Both the position numbers and the translations under genes were made by a program. The notes beneath the pieces are model-generated. The model had not been told where the DNA came from. It worked only from the letters and a program-made list of their open reading frames with translations, and searched no databases. This document shows positions 34,417 to 47,148 of a stretch of 64,000 nucleotides of DNA, in pieces. This stretch comes from Monosiga brevicollis MX1 (lineage: Eukaryota; Opisthokonta; Choanoflagellata; Craspedida; Salpingoecidae), in contig NW_001865046.1 in the NCBI RefSeq assembly GCF_000002865.3, positions 1,032,339 to 1,096,338 of the forward strand, read 5' to 3'. Positions within the stretch are counted from its first letter, which is position 1. Every line of letters starts with the position of its first letter.

Positions 34417-34753
34417 GATTGTTGGATTGCAGATCAGACGAAAGTCCCAAACAGAAGGAAGAAAGATGGCTATCGAATGGCGATGGCGTGTCCGGCGCAA
34501 GCTCGTTTGGAAAGTGGGGGTTGAGTTGCAGATCAGCAAGCTGTCAGACCACGGAAAAGAACGTCGTCGTCGGAGACAGCAGAGCGGGTCAAGCAAACGC
34601 GCAGATGGTACTTCAATCAAGGTCTGCATACGATGCGGAAGCGCAGGCGTGAACAAAGATCATTTCAAAATCTGCTCTCGTATTCAACGATGGCCCAAAA
34701 AAAAAAAAAGAGAGAAAAAAAAAGAATGGAAGCGCCTACCTGGTAAAAGCCAA
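34417..34753. other. Sequence between hypothetical gene and assembly gap
   Basis: No gene can be supported here. It ends in A-rich sequence (about 34696-34730) just before the gap. The 5' end of the minus-strand hypothetical gene may extend into it. Confidence 0.4.
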
Positions 34754-35187
34754 NNNNNNNNNNNNNNNNNNNNNNNNNNNNNNNNNNNNNNNNNNNNNNN
34801 NNNNNNNNNNNNNNNNNNNNNNNNNNNNNNNNNNNNNNNNNNNNNNNNNNNNNNNNNNNNNNNNNNNNNNNNNNNNNNNNNNNNNNNNNNNNNNNNNNNN
34901 NNNNNNNNNNNNNNNNNNNNNNNNNNNNNNNNNNNNNNNNNNNNNNNNNNNNNNNNNNNNNNNNNNNNNNNNNNNNNNNNNNNNNNNNNNNNNNNNNNNN
35001 NNNNNNNNNNNNNNNNNNNNNNNNNNNNNNNNNNNNNNNNNNNNNNNNNNNNNNNNNNNNNNNNNNNNNNNNNNNNNNNNNNNNNNNNNNNNNNNNNNNN
35101 NNNNNNNNNNNNNNNNNNNNNNNNNNNNNNNNNNNNNNNNNNNNNNNNNNNNNNNNNNNNNNNNNNNNNNNNNNNNNNNNNNNNNNN
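34754..35187. other. Assembly gap (434 N)
   Basis: A run of N bounded on the right by a long GA/CA microsatellite, which probably caused the gap. The true length is unknown. Confidence 0.99.
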
Positions 35188-36229
<1,042 letters not shown>

Positions 36230-38128
36230 TCAACGCCAGCGCGGGGCGTAACGGTCTCGCGGTTGGTTTAGGTCCCGAATCGAGCCAATGGTGTGTCGTA
36301 GTGGATCGTAGTGGTAGAGGGACCGGCTGTTCGAGACACGCGGGCTGTCCTGCGCATGCAGAACCCGATGGATCATCTCGGTGCGTGAGGGCAACCGCAC
36401 CCGCTCCCCATCCAGCCGTGCCCGGTAAGGTCGAGCAAAAGGCTCGCTGGTCACCAAAGGCTCGGCCAGGCCCGGGGGCTGTCACATGCAACATCGATTA
36501 TGAGCTTCCCAAAAGACACCTCAACGACCGATCGCCCACGGAATCACCATGACCGCCTCGACTCACCGGAACCTTACGTGCACGACGCACGTGTTTTTCT
36601 GCTTCGGGCTGGTGGGCACGGCCCAAGAAAAAAGCATATCACGAGGGAAGAGAGAAGAGACATGAATACAAAGAACAAGGGTCTTTGCCAAGCCAGGCTC
36701 GCTGCGGAAAGCAAAAGGCGGGGCCAAGCAACTGCCAAGAAGGACACATACCCGTGCATAGCCGGGGGCCTTGCCAGCCTCAATCGTAGGCTGCAAGGTC
36801 TGAACCAAGACCAGAGGCAGAACGCTGCCGCCACCTGCCTCCACCGCCCGCACTTGCCCGGAGCCTTGTCGTTTGTTGGCCACACGGGGCTCAAGGTCCA
36901 TAGCCCCGACGTCTGGCAAGACAGGACCATCGTCCTGCTCGACCCCCTCCTCCACCACCGCCGGCAGTGGACTTGTTGTCCCACTGGCTTGGCGATCGGC
37001 CTCGCCGTCGGCACTGGCAGCCGCGATTGGCGGCAGTGACTCCTGTTGCGCGCCTGCTCGACGCGCCATGCTTGCCGCAGGAGGCGGCGACACGGTTGCC
37101 GACGACAATCGTGGCTTGCTCTCTGTCACAGGTAACTACGCCCGAATATACCCAAGGCCGCACCGGGTCAAAAACAGGCAAGGCGGCGTGGTGATGATGC
37201 CCATCGTAGTAGCTCCGTACCTTCAGAAACCGCGGTCGTCCGTACGAACTTTGACTGGTGGACTGTCCAAACATGGCGTAGTGTTTGCCTGCATCCCGTC
37301 CCGCAGACCCATGTGTAGCAGAATGAGTGCGTGCGGGGTTCTCGCACTCTGTATGGGCGACAGATGCAAAACGACAAGTGGGGCACGCCGCGTACCAAGA
37401 GCCGAAAACGTCGGAGTGGAGCGCGTGCGATGCAATGAGCGCCGACGCCCACGATCCTCGCCAGTGTGCAAGCGAGGTTCCATCTGCTGAACGACATCGT
37501 TTTTATGCCCTCGCTCCACGGCCGGGCGCCAACGGTGCTGGGTGCTGCCCAAGCACGTTTCATGAGCACCTCGACAAGCAAACAGCGTCAGACGCCAAGA
37601 CCGTGGCTCACGAGACACTTACATGACTGCTGTTTGGGTCAAGGGCTTGGGGAGGCCAGAGGTTAGGCGCTCACTGGCTCGACTCGGGTCACCCAGCGGT
37701 TGCCTACCAAGACATTGAGGCACACACCAGGGCAAATCAGGCCCACGCGTTAAACATAGCGCACGGCTGTCAGGCCCTGCCACTATGCGGCTCAGCGATG
37801 CCTACATGAGCAGGGTTTGTGAGCCTAGATGATAGTGACCTCGATTCGAATCTAGACAGCACACGATCGATCGAGTATGGGGCACAGGTGTCGCAGTGGG
37901 GATGAGCCTTTTTGTGCGCGACACAAGCCTTTTGTAAAAGGCTTGCTGCTGCTGACGCCCACCCGGACGCGCACACGTACAGACGGGCGGGCGTGAATCG
38001 CCACTGAGGGGCTGCCATAAGGCTGCATTGTGGGGGGTTGTTAGACAGGCATAGAGAAAGCCTTCCGTTCCTCCGTGGGCAGTGATGACGGCACTGGGTG
38101 GCACGAGGTCGGCTCGATGGTGATGCAT
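36230..38128 (-). CDS. Unidentified six-exon gene (378 aa)
   Basis: Exons in transcript order: 37981-38128, 37623-37776, 37396-37544, 37221-37288, 36752-37120, 36230-36478. All five junctions use GT-AG and keep one reading frame of 378 residues, which is why I believe the gene although I do not recognise its family. Visible segments: MHHHRADLVPPSAVITAHGG at the start; WRPAVERGHKNDVVQQMEPR and KHYAMFGQSTSQSSYGRPRF in the middle; a low-complexity Ala/Gly/Glu part (about 175-290); then PYRARLDGERVRLPSRTEMI and YDPLRHTIGSIRDLNQPRD at the end. The short basic motifs with Tyr, Arg and Pro recall proteins lining flagellar microtubules, but that is only a guess. No membrane segment or signal peptide is seen. 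Confidence 0.55.
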
Positions 38129-39689
38129 TCCCGCCTGTCATGTGTATAAAAAATAGCAACAGAAATATGGTGCGAGCTGGCCGCCAACACTTGATCGCTC
38201 AATCACCTGCTCACCGACAGACAGGGCAGCTCGCACTTGTACCGCACTATCCTCGCCGCAAACGGATGCGGCACAGGAAAGTCAAGCAGGGGCGCAGGGA
38301 GGAATGCGGGGAAGAAGCCTCGGCGTCCTCCAAACTCGGCACCTCAAGTGATCAAAAAGAGAGCCTCTCGCGCTTGCGAAGCACAACTCTCACCGGCCCA
38401 TCAACTCGCCACCTCACCCGCCAGCCAACCCTCTCAAGTTGGGTTTCCGTGGTGGTGCTGTGTTGGTCTTGACTCGTGGGGGGTCCACACGAGCCAACCA
38501 AGTCACGAGATCGAGCGAGCTGAAAGGAAGAGGGGAAGACTGTGCTGCCGTCGCGCCGTGCGATCGTGTACTGGCAGAGACAGTGAGTGACACCCTTGAG
38601 GAAATATAAAGCCAAACCAGAGATACAATTGCAATCGCAAAGGGTTGGGGCTCGTCGTTAAGAACATTGACCCAACTCTGTCTGTGTGTGTGTGTGACAA
38701 TTGCGCAATTGAAACTCCCATCAAGAGCCGCCTGCTTGCTTACCTATGGGCTCGGGGCCGGGCCGGGCAGGCGAGAAGACTGCGTTGGCCAACAAGCGAC
38801 GCCATTGGTCAAACTCCATCAAAAAATCAATGCTCACACCAAGATTCAAACTTGAGAAAGTGAGACAGGGGTGATCAGGGAACAAGCAAGATCCGTGTGT
38901 GCATGATCGATCACATTCGACTTGAGAGAGCAGGAGCATTCGAGCGACCCTATTCATCGTAAGCTCTTTAATTGACATGTGAGTATCATGAAAGTTTTCA
39001 AAATTGAGTCGAGGAGTCAACGCTCTATTCTCCTCTTGCCCGGTCTCTGGAACGTCAACCCCGAGCACAAAGGGTTCACGATCTAGACGACTTTGAAGTG
39101 CCTATTTTTATGCTTCGAATGTTTTCAGTCCAAGATCAGGTTTTTGACGCAGCCGTTTGGGCGATTAAAGACGAACCAGCAGCGTGCTCTTATCACACTA
39201 CTGTCACTCTTTCAAAGCCACAGAAGCTTCCGCTCCATTCGGGTCCATTCTCTCCGAAATCAAAAGTCTTTCGACGACGAGCACGGAAAACGAGTTGTCA
39301 TCTTACGAATGATCGACCACTGAAAATTCCAGCCTTTCAAGTTCCTATGGCAAACTGGGCGCACAGCTCTGTAGCTTGAGTGCATGCTTTAATATTGTAC
39401 AGAGGTAAGAAGAGGTTTGGAGAGGAACGATGTCTACCAGCCCCCGCCCCACTCCCGTCGTCGCACAAATCAAAAGAGTCATTCGGGGTTTAGCTCTATA
39501 AATAATAATACATGTAATCTCTAGATACAATGTCATGTAATAAAAAAAAAAATTAGAAAAAAACAACAAAAAAAGAACGAAAAAAGAGGCAAAATTGTTT
39601 TATTTTTTTGGATCAACTACCACCGTCTCTGCCACCGTCGAGGCGTTTGCAGGCTTGATTAAAGGGTACATCACATCACACCAGACAGG
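38129..39689. other. 1.56-kb spacer, no gene seen
   Basis: Lies between outward-facing starts of the unidentified gene (-) and the small membrane-protein gene (+). The right part (about 38870-39600) is clearly AT-richer than its surroundings and ends in A-rich sequence (39541-39590). Open frames here are short, AT-rich and unlike the local genes. Confidence 0.5.
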
Positions 39690-40091
39690 ATGGTCATGTC
39701 GGCACTGATGGCGGCACGGCGTGGTGGGTCTGGGCTGGCGGGGTGCGTGCGACGTCTGAGTCGAGCGCGGTGTGGTGCTGCTGTGAGCGGGCCTGAGGGC
39801 GAGGCGAGCAACGCACCCATCAAGTTTTCCCAGACGGCTGCGGCGCGCGCCAGTATCGATGATGCCATCACGGGCAAAACGGCTGTCAACCAGTCTCGCT
39901 CCCTGGCGATTGCTGGTGTCGGTAGCATCTTCGTCATCGCCCTCTTGGTGGTCATGTTGCGCGGGGACCGCTCTGACCCCTCGCAATTCTTTCCACAAAA
40001 CGCCATGACACCCGTCACCTTCTTGCCCCCGCCTGGATCCCCGGCCTCGACCGAAGCGGAACAGGTGTCTACCAACCCTGTGCACGAGTAG
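39690..40091 (+). CDS. Small single-pass membrane protein, probably mitochondrial
   Basis: Intronless frame of 133 residues. Residues 1-30 are rich in Arg, Ala, Ser and Gly with no acidic residue, as in a mitochondrial targeting sequence. One hydrophobic segment follows (about 72-91, AIAGVGSIFVIALLVVML), flanked by Arg, and then a Pro/Thr-rich tail. The frame has strongly GC-biased third positions; the overlapping minus-strand frame does not look like a protein. I do not recognise the family. Small inner-membrane assembly factors have this layout, so that is a reasonable but unproven reading. Confidence 0.55.
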   Translation: MVMSALMAARRGGSGLAGCVRRLSRARCGAAVSGPEGEASNAPIKFSQTAAARASIDDAITGKTAVNQSRSLAIAGVGSIFVIALLVVMLRGDRSDPSQFFPQNAMTPVTFLPPPGSPASTEAEQVSTNPVHE

Positions 40092-40409
40092 TGCTTGGGC
40101 CTGTGCCCCGCAAGCATCTTTCTTCACCTGCTGAAAAGACCGAGAGGCCCCGACTGGCGCCGCGCGCCCAGAGCTTCCAATCCTGCCTTCTTTTTTTTTA
40201 AAATCAATTGTGTTTCTTTTAAAATCCAGACCAACAAAAAACGAATCAACGCCTCCACGGCCTCGGTATCACTGCTAGCACGATGGGACATGAAGCTCGA
40301 CGCAGCAGCCCAACGCCACAGCGCCCAATAAGCTCAGTGCTCAAGAGAGGGAGCAGAGAGCGACATCAGAAGAGAAGGACAGAGAGAGTCAAGAGTCAGA
40401 GAGAGAGAC

Positions 40410-40441
<32 letters not shown>

Positions 40442-40538
40442 CAAGAGAGAGAGAGAGATTGAATGCAAGAGAGCAAGAGAGAGTAAGAGAGAGAGAGACA
40501 GACAAAGAAGAGAGAAAAGAGAGAGAAAGCACGTGTCC

Positions 40539-40628
<90 letters not shown>

Positions 40629-40858
40629 GACAGACAGACAAGGAATTTTGAGCATTCACTTCGCTTCTTGTTTCGCGTCGACGTGACGGGACGGGTCGCG
40701 TCAATCGACACGATGGGGCGGTGAGGCAATGTGCTGTGCGGGCATAGGTTAAAGGGTGGATTGACGGGACATGCTGGTGGCAAGGAGCGTGCGGTGCGGC
40801 GGATCCACGACGGGTGCTTGCTCATCATGTAATGTGCCCTTTCTGTAGGCAGGGACGC
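40092..40858. other. Spacer upstream of ZCCHC9 with long GA and CA repeats
   Basis: About 770 bp in tandem orientation. It carries purine-rich GAGA sequence (about 40377-40530), then (CA)n at 40541-40624 with CAGA units after it. An acceptor-like TTTCTGTAG at about 40840-40848 just before the ZCCHC9 start suggests a 5' UTR intron. Confidence 0.5.
40541..40624 (+). repeat. (CA)n microsatellite, about 42 units
   Basis: Pure CA repeat followed by four CAGA units, preceded by a GA-rich tract. Confidence 0.97.
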
Positions 40859-41964
40859 ATGAAGAAGAGCAAGGTCAACGAGGCGTCCGCATGGGATGAG
40901 CTCAAGCCCGAAGCAGAGGCACCTCGACGTGGCGCCAATGCCGACGAGGGCGGCAAGCGGGTGCGCTCACAGACAGATGCCGCCAAGGCCAAACGACGCG
41001 AGCATCGCCGTCAGCGCCGCCTCCGTATGAAGGCTCGCGACCTGGTTCGTTTTTTTTTTTCTCTCTCTCCCCCCTGTCCCCCTTGATTTTTTCCCTTGCG
41101 TAAGCCCCCTTGCCGAGAGTCTCATCGAGTTGCCTTGCTTGCAATAGACCTGCTTTGGATGTCGTCAGCGAGGTCATACGGTAAGGTTCCTCGTGAAGCT
41201 CTCCTGTGATTTGCTGTTATCCCTTAAGCCCCCCCCTCTGAACTGAGCCAAACTCAGCCGCCAACGCTGTTTTGATTGTCATGCCTCCCAGCTCGAGACG
41301 TGCCCAGCGAGCCAGACAGGCATCTGCTTCCGCTGCGGAAGCACAGAGCACACAACCGCCAAATGCACTGTCAAGGTACCTGCAGGCCAGCGTAAGTGAT
41401 CAACCCATTCTTCTCAACTCTCCTCAATATCTATCGCTGAGCTTTCAAAACCTCACGTGTTGATCATCACGGCTCTTTTTTTGTACGCCCACCATGCACA
41501 GCACAATTTCCCTACGCAACATGCTTCATCTGCAAGGGCAAGGGTCACCTCTCGCGAGAGTGCCCAGATAATCCCAAGGGCCTTTATCCAGACGGTGGTG
41601 GCTGTGGTTTCTGTGGTAGTGTCGAGCACTTTAAGCGTGACTGCCCCGATCGCAAGACACAGGCCTCTAAAGGTATGCGTCTGTCCCTATGGCCTGTCGC
41701 GCTTCACGTAGCCTGTTGGTCAGTCTCTCTTCTCACTGGTGGTTCTTTGTCTGCCGCTTGACCCTTTTATTCACAGGCAAACCCAAGCTACGCCTGCTTA
41801 TGGAAGCTGGTGGAGGTAGTGTGGACGCAGACGACAGCCTGGTTTTGGACCACGGTACGGACGACGAGTCGGAGAGCGATGAAGAGTTGTCCAGCCGTGA
41901 TCAACGCACGACTGGTCGCCCAGCTGCCCCTGTAAACAAACGCGCCAAAACAGTCAAGTTTTAA
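40859..41964 (+). CDS. ZCCHC9: ZCCHC9 homologue (four CCHC zinc knuckles)
   Basis: Five exons: 40859-41044, 41148-41180, 41292-41391, 41502-41672, 41777-41964; 225 residues (human 271). Four zinc knuckles of the C-x2-C-x4-H-x4-C type are visible: CFGCRQRGHTLETC, CFRCGSTEHTTAKC, CFICKGKGHLSREC and CGFCGSVEHFKRDC, with the family spacer PDNPKGLYPDGGGCGFCGS between the last two, as in human ZCCHC9. The first knuckle is assembled across two introns, which supports those splice sites. The N-terminus is basic (AKRREHRRQRRLRMKAR). The human protein is nucleolar and binds RNA; a role in ribosomal RNA processing has been suggested. The C-terminal tail is acidic then basic. Confidence 0.93.
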
Positions 41965-42431
41965 GCCCCCTCTCCATTCTTTTGTGTTGGAGTTGGGTTC
42001 CAGCGCGGGCCCATGTGTGGCAGCATCTGCCGATCATGCCAGCAGAGATGAATCGTCAGCATTTTTAGTGGCGCTAAGCGCCTTTCCGGGATGACGATCG
42101 GATTGTGCGCGGGCGGCTATTGCGCCGCCCGCTCAGTCCGCATGCGCTGGGCACCGCTCCCCCACCTATCGTGTATTGTTGTCGCTAATTCAGCCATCAG
42201 CACATGTTCATGTGGCATCACCATCAACATTAACACTGAAAGGTTTTTCTCCTGATTCAATAACATCATTTTCAGAATCGACCAAGTCTTTGTTTGTACG
42301 TGTAGATTGTCTCAATGGTGGCCTCAGGCCCCGTCCCTTGCCCTTGCGACTCGCAGAGTCCAGTAGAGCACAAGGAACCAGGTTAACAACCCTCCCAATC
42401 CTAACAGAATTTCTCAAACCATGCCAAAGGG
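41965..42431. other. Convergent spacer, no gene seen
   Basis: These 467 bp between the stops of ZCCHC9 and LAS1L hold no long repeat. An imperfect GC-rich inverted repeat (AGCGCCTTTCCGG with GCGGGCGGCTATTGCGCCGCCCGC) at about 42078-42133 could form a hairpin in the ZCCHC9 3' region. Confidence 0.45.
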
Positions 42432-44970
42432 CTAACGTAACTGGGTTTCCCACCGTGACGGAGACGTGGGCATGGGCGCCTCGTCCACCAACTCAGGCGC
42501 ATGGGAGCGAGGCGCTAGCTGACAGGTACTGCCAATCGGGCGGAAAAGGTGGCGAGGAAGCCGGCGCCATGCAAAGCCGTGCAATGTCGCCTCGTCGCCA
42601 CCTGCATCAAAATCTGGAACGTCCTCAGTTTCGTCCATGCTGCAGTTTGAGGGTGACAGGCTCTGTTCATCTTGGACCGAAGCTGTCTCAACTTCTTCAC
42701 CGGGTTTGATCGCCTCAAGTGCGTCCAGGTCCAAGGCCTCGTGATCATCGCCATCCCCGCCGGCAGGATCGGTGGACACCACAACAAGCTCCAAGAGTGC
42801 ACGGCGATGCGCCGAAGGCAGGCGCGAGACCCTAGCATCAACATCATACAACATTCCGCGTCAGAAGCATATCATGAGCCCTCTTTGCACCGACTTCTGA
42901 CACAACGTCCAGCACGACGTACAAAATCAAGGCCTTCCACATGCGCACAAGTGCTGAGGCTGTGGGCTGACACCTGGCAGCACCAGCGGCTGCTACAAGC
43001 TCACGCACAACGCTCCGTGCAGCATCTAAAGAGCCCGCGCATACTCGTCCAGTTAGACGTGAACGTGGTAAGACAGGGCCGTCCGACTGCATGCAACTTA
43101 CCAACGGCTCCTTCAAGGTCGTTGCGTCGATGTAGCAATAAAGCCCACTCTGTCAAAAGGTCGGCAACAAGAAGCTCTTGTGCCTGCGCTGCATCCTGCG
43201 TCTCGTCCATGTCAGCTACGCAAGCAAGAAAAAAACAAAAAACAAAAAAACAAAAACCAAAAAAGAACAAAACCAACAACAATGAAATCGAAAAGTAGCA
43301 AGTCACCCAGGAGTCAACGTGACTCAAAGCAAGCTGCCCAAAAAGCTCGCGTGAGTCTCGGGAGAAAAAAGACAACAAAGTGCTCTGAAAATCGCACCCG
43401 ATTCGGCTTCCACAGACGCCCACTTTTTGCTGGCACACATCAACGTGACGAGAGCTCGGGCTGTGGGAAGCGGGTGCAAGGCGTCCACGACTGCAGCGAC
43501 AAATCCCGCGAGAAAGCCTAAAGATTTCCGCGCAACGTGTGCCCGTGCGTGAGGCACTAGGTCGGTGATATAAGCGTGCGCGAATCTGTCACACGCGCAC
43601 CTCGTTCTGGCTGTGCTTGTGCTGATACGGTCAGCGGGTGAAAGCACCAGAGCGCCAGCCTAAGTTGGACAAGAAGTGCAGTGCAGGAGATGTTCATCGT
43701 CAAGTACGGCACTGGGACAAAACAGCAACACGAACAACGACCCCGTGATGCCCGACCCAGAGCACAACAACAGGGTGGCCTTGATAACTCACGCGTCAGC
43801 GTCAGCCACGGAAGAGCGTTGCAATAGAGTTGTCAGCTCCCGAAGCTGAGGGTCCAGACAAAGTCGAAAAGATTAGAGGAACGCGATTCAAAACAGACGC
43901 CAAAACCACGGCGCAGAATGCCTTGTGCACAAGTCATCACGTTGGAGAGCGGCGCGAGACTGACTTGAAGGGGTAGGGCAGGCAGGGTGGGATCAGGGTT
44001 GGTACTGGTGGCTGACGCCCAAATAAGAGTGGCCAGTTCACCGACCCGAGCTTCAAAGTGCACGACCATCTCGGCCTGTGGCGCCCAGTATCGGTCATGC
44101 AGCCAGGTCTTGATGGTGTCGACAGCTGCCAAGACGAGGCTATGTGATGGGAGTTCACCATGGGTCGCATCATGCCGCAAGTCCACCAACCATTCTGTGA
44201 CAGGTGATCCACCAAGGGTCAACAAGAGTGGTTGGCGTCCAAGGAGTCGTGAATCCGTTTGATTGGGTGTCGTTTGGTCGCCGTGCAGAAGCAGAGTGAG
44301 GCGAGTAGAACAACAGGGACAAACCTGGAATGCCCAGCTCACGGGCCAGGCGGTTGACGGAGTGAGCCATGACGGCTTGCTGGCGCTGGTCGACCAGGCC
44401 GTTGACAAATCTGGAAAGTTGTGCATGATCCAAACCAAACCAAGACCCGCGTGAGACCGTGAGCGGTCGCCCGCCGGAATTTCGTGTCAAATCTTAGCTC
44501 GCTTGAGATACCGGATGATGACGGTGGCGGCAGCCAGCGTCTCAACATGGCGGCTGGGAAAATCAGCCACTTCCATCTCCAATACATCACGCGTCGACTG
44601 CGGGATGGACGGCCAGAACCCGGTTTGTTGTTCAGAATTGGACATCGGCATGGGTTTTGAGGTGAAGTGATTTGATAGTGCACACACCTGGATGGCGAGG
44701 GGCAACCGCCCTTTACAGCCCCAGGCCTTGAATAGGTCGATGGCTTTCAACTTGCCCTCTTGATGGCTCGAGTACGCCCAGGCATAGGCCTGCAACGTGT
44801 TGACATGCTGGCCGTCAGCTTCTTGCTCTCTCACACACGCACACACACACTCATACACACGTGGTCATGGTCACGCAGCTGGCCATAGCTCTCGCTGGTC
44901 ATTTTGACCCACCCACCTGGCACCACTCATCGTGATCAAGCCACGGTACTATCTTCATAGCCCGCGCCAT
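42432..44970 (-). CDS. LAS1L: LAS1-like ribosome biogenesis endonuclease
   Basis: Eleven exons in transcript order: 44917-44970, 44688-44807, 44512-44597, 44325-44410, 43965-44194, 43793-43845, 43398-43606, 43102-43215, 42984-43025, 42923-42953, 42432-42831; 474 residues. Las1 is the HEPN endonuclease that cuts ITS2 of pre-rRNA, working with the Grc3/NOL9 kinase. The HEPN core is clear: IVPWLDHDEW, AIDLFKAWGCKGRLPLAI, RFVNGLVDQRQQ, LARELGIP, EWLVDLRHDATHGELPS. RHDATH contains the catalytic Arg-x4-His motif. Exons 1-5 are secure; later exons keep phase but have no motif I can check, and the junctions at 42984/42953 and 42923/42831 are the weakest. The C-terminus is acidic. It is divergent with the glycosyltransferase gene. 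Confidence 0.87.
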
Positions 44971-45126
44971 CCTCAACTTGTCACCGCAGGCTCCACTTTG
45001 CCGAGCTCTGCGAGCCCCACCTGCTCACCACCCGCCTCGACCACACACACACACTCGAGCACCGAGGCCTCTGAGAATAATGTGAAAGTGAAGATGTAAT
45101 AAGTATTTAACTTTATAGCACGGCTT

Positions 45127-45210
<84 letters not shown>

Positions 45211-45407
45211 CTTTCGCGCATTGATTTTGAGAGAGGGCGTGACACTTGGGGTTTGCGATTCGAGGCTTCGTCGTTGGTCGGTGAATCACTACTGAGCGTG
45301 GGAAACACTTTGGGCGCAAGCAGTCTTGGCTTGTAGGGAGGAGTGAGGGATCGTGTGTGTGTGTGTGTGTGGGGGGGGGCTACGCTTGGCTCCTGCTGGT
45401 TCGAAAA
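44971..45407. promoter_or_regulatory. Divergent spacer LAS1L / glycosyltransferase with (CT)n
   Basis: This 437-bp spacer between outward-facing starts contains (CT)n at 45131-45204 and a short (GT)nGn run at about 45353-45379. Confidence 0.55.
45131..45204 (+). repeat. (CT)n microsatellite, about 37 units
   Basis: Pure CT repeat in the divergent promoter between LAS1L and the glycosyltransferase gene. Confidence 0.97.
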
Positions 45408-46907
45408 ATGAAAAGGGTGGTGTTTGTGGCACTCGAGTATGCCGAGACCTTGTCCGGCAATGGTGTATTGGCTCGTAGTCAAGTGGCAGCCCTCCTCGCA
45501 CACGGCCTACAAGTACGGGGAGCTTCATCTCAATCACGTCTTGTCAAATTTCTTTTTCGGAAAAGCTGGAGGGGCCCGGACGTATTTCACTTTTATGCTC
45601 AATAGTTTGATGGACTGGCATGTCAACAGGTCACGGTGATCACAACGCATAGTACCATCGACACTCATTGCGAAGTTTCTGGAGATGATATCAACCTGCG
45701 AGTGCATTCATCCTTGGTGCCCAGGTATGAACATGCTGTGATAGCCTCCTTGCTCCCTACGTCGCTCATTCAGTGGCATTGCACCGCCTAGCTATGCCAA
45801 GCACCTTCAGTTTGAGGGCTGCTGGCAGACCTGGCTCCAAGATCTGAAGCGCTCCTCGAGCACTCTCATGGCCAGCTGGGAAGAGGCCGACGTTGTCTGT
45901 GCCGTCGATTGGACTGGACTGGCTGCAGTGCAAACGCTGGCCTCCATGTATGGCGCCAAGCGCTCACCACCACTCGTCTTTTTGTGCTACCGTGTTTTTT
46001 CTGCTTCTGTGAACATCACGACCAATCCCGACGCGGCCGCGACGTACCGGATGTACGAAGCCAGTGCCTGGTCAAATGCGCAGGCTTTGGTAGTGCTGTC
46101 GCAAGCAGATCAACGAAACCTCGAACAACTACAATCCAGCGACGACCCCCGCCCGCCATCAGCCTGCTTCCTGCTCTATCCTCCGCTGCGAGCCGACATG
46201 GTCCAGATGGCTTCACAGGCACAATTATTGCCACCAGCCAGGGGGCCTCGTTACCTGACTTGCTGTGTCCGCCTCTCTCCTGAAAAAAGCCCTGATACTT
46301 TCCTCGATATTCTCTCACACTTGCGGACCAGCCTGTGCTCTCTGAACATCGTCCCCTTGCTGTGCGGTACGGGCACAGATCCAGCCTATGTCTCGGCGTT
46401 GCATCACCGTGCCCAGGCTGTCTGCCCAGAGACGATGATCAGATCTGGTTTCATGGGACCCTCGGAGATGGCCGAGGTCTGGCAACAAACAATACTCAAT
46501 GTTCATCCCTCGCAGCGCGACGCATTTGGCATGACAATTGCAGAGGCGGCGGCCTTTGGGGTGCCGACCGCTGGCAGTGATGGCGGTGATGTGGGCGCGC
46601 TCGACTTTTTGGCGCAGGGTGCTTTTCTACCCATCAAACTTTCGGCCCCTGCAAAAGCCGCCGCAGCCATCCGCGATTTGCTGCACGACCCAACCCGTCT
46701 GAGTCAGGTAAGAGGAGGCCAGGCTTGGAAGCTTTCAGGGTGTGGCAGACTTGTTGACACGTTTGATGTTGTGCTGGCTGGCTGGCTCTTGCGCAGCTTC
46801 AACGTGCCGCACAGGCTCGTGCCTTGGCCTGGACCGCAACAGCCCACGGAGCTGAGCTCTTGACCATTCTGCAGCAGGCTGCGACCGCTTCCGCAGCGCT
46901 AGATTGA
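45408..46907 (+). CDS. GT4-family glycosyltransferase
   Basis: Four exons: 45408-45512, 45630-45724, 45792-46707, 46797-46907; 408 residues. The fold is that of GT-B retaining enzymes: the N-terminus MKRVVFVALEYAETLSGNGV with a Gly-rich loop, ADVVCAVDWTGLAA in the first domain, and in the second domain TCCVRLSPEKSPDTFLDI, a donor-site stretch PLLCGTGTD, and HPSQRDAFGMTIAEAAAFGV, which is the conserved E-x7-E region with Asp in the first position. It lacks a signal peptide or membrane anchor and should be cytosolic. Donor and acceptor sugars cannot be predicted. Bacterial-type GT4 enzymes are its nearest look-alikes by pattern, but the introns show it is a settled host gene. Confidence 0.85.
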
Positions 46908-47148
46908 AGGATTTACGGCGCGTGTGCTACAATTATTCCTTCCGTGATTTTAAATAGGGGTGAAGCTTGGGGGATTGGCTATCAAGTTGCTCTGATTAAT
47001 TCAGGTGTAGAGCCCAGGCTCTGGGTTTGCTTTATGACGCGCAGCGTCCGCTCTGGCTAAAGTCCATTGATTCGCAGCCTGTGCTTCCTTGTTGGGGTTG
47101 CTCTTGGGAGAATCTGTCGAGATTCTGGCTGGAGGTTCCAAGTTTGTG

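Noticed and set aside
37838-37857. Sequence resembling a tRNA B box (GATTCGAATC)
   Set aside because: No acceptor stem, A box or anticodon arm can be formed around it on either strand, and it lies in an intron of the unidentified gene.
39600-40127. Minus-strand frame of 175 codons opposite the small membrane protein
   Set aside because: Its product is low-complexity His/Arg/Gly-rich sequence, while the plus-strand frame shows a targeting-like N-terminus, a membrane segment and better codon bias.
40334-40828. Open frames coding poly-Cys-Val, poly-His-Thr or poly-Leu-Ser
   Set aside because: They are direct translations of dinucleotide repeats; the same applies at 48545-48925, 26112-26432 and 45100-45400.
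42432-43650. Separate gene for the acidic C-terminal part of LAS1L
   Set aside because: No own start codon with a sensible context was found, while each exon can be joined in phase to the HEPN-coding exons upstream, though with less certainty.
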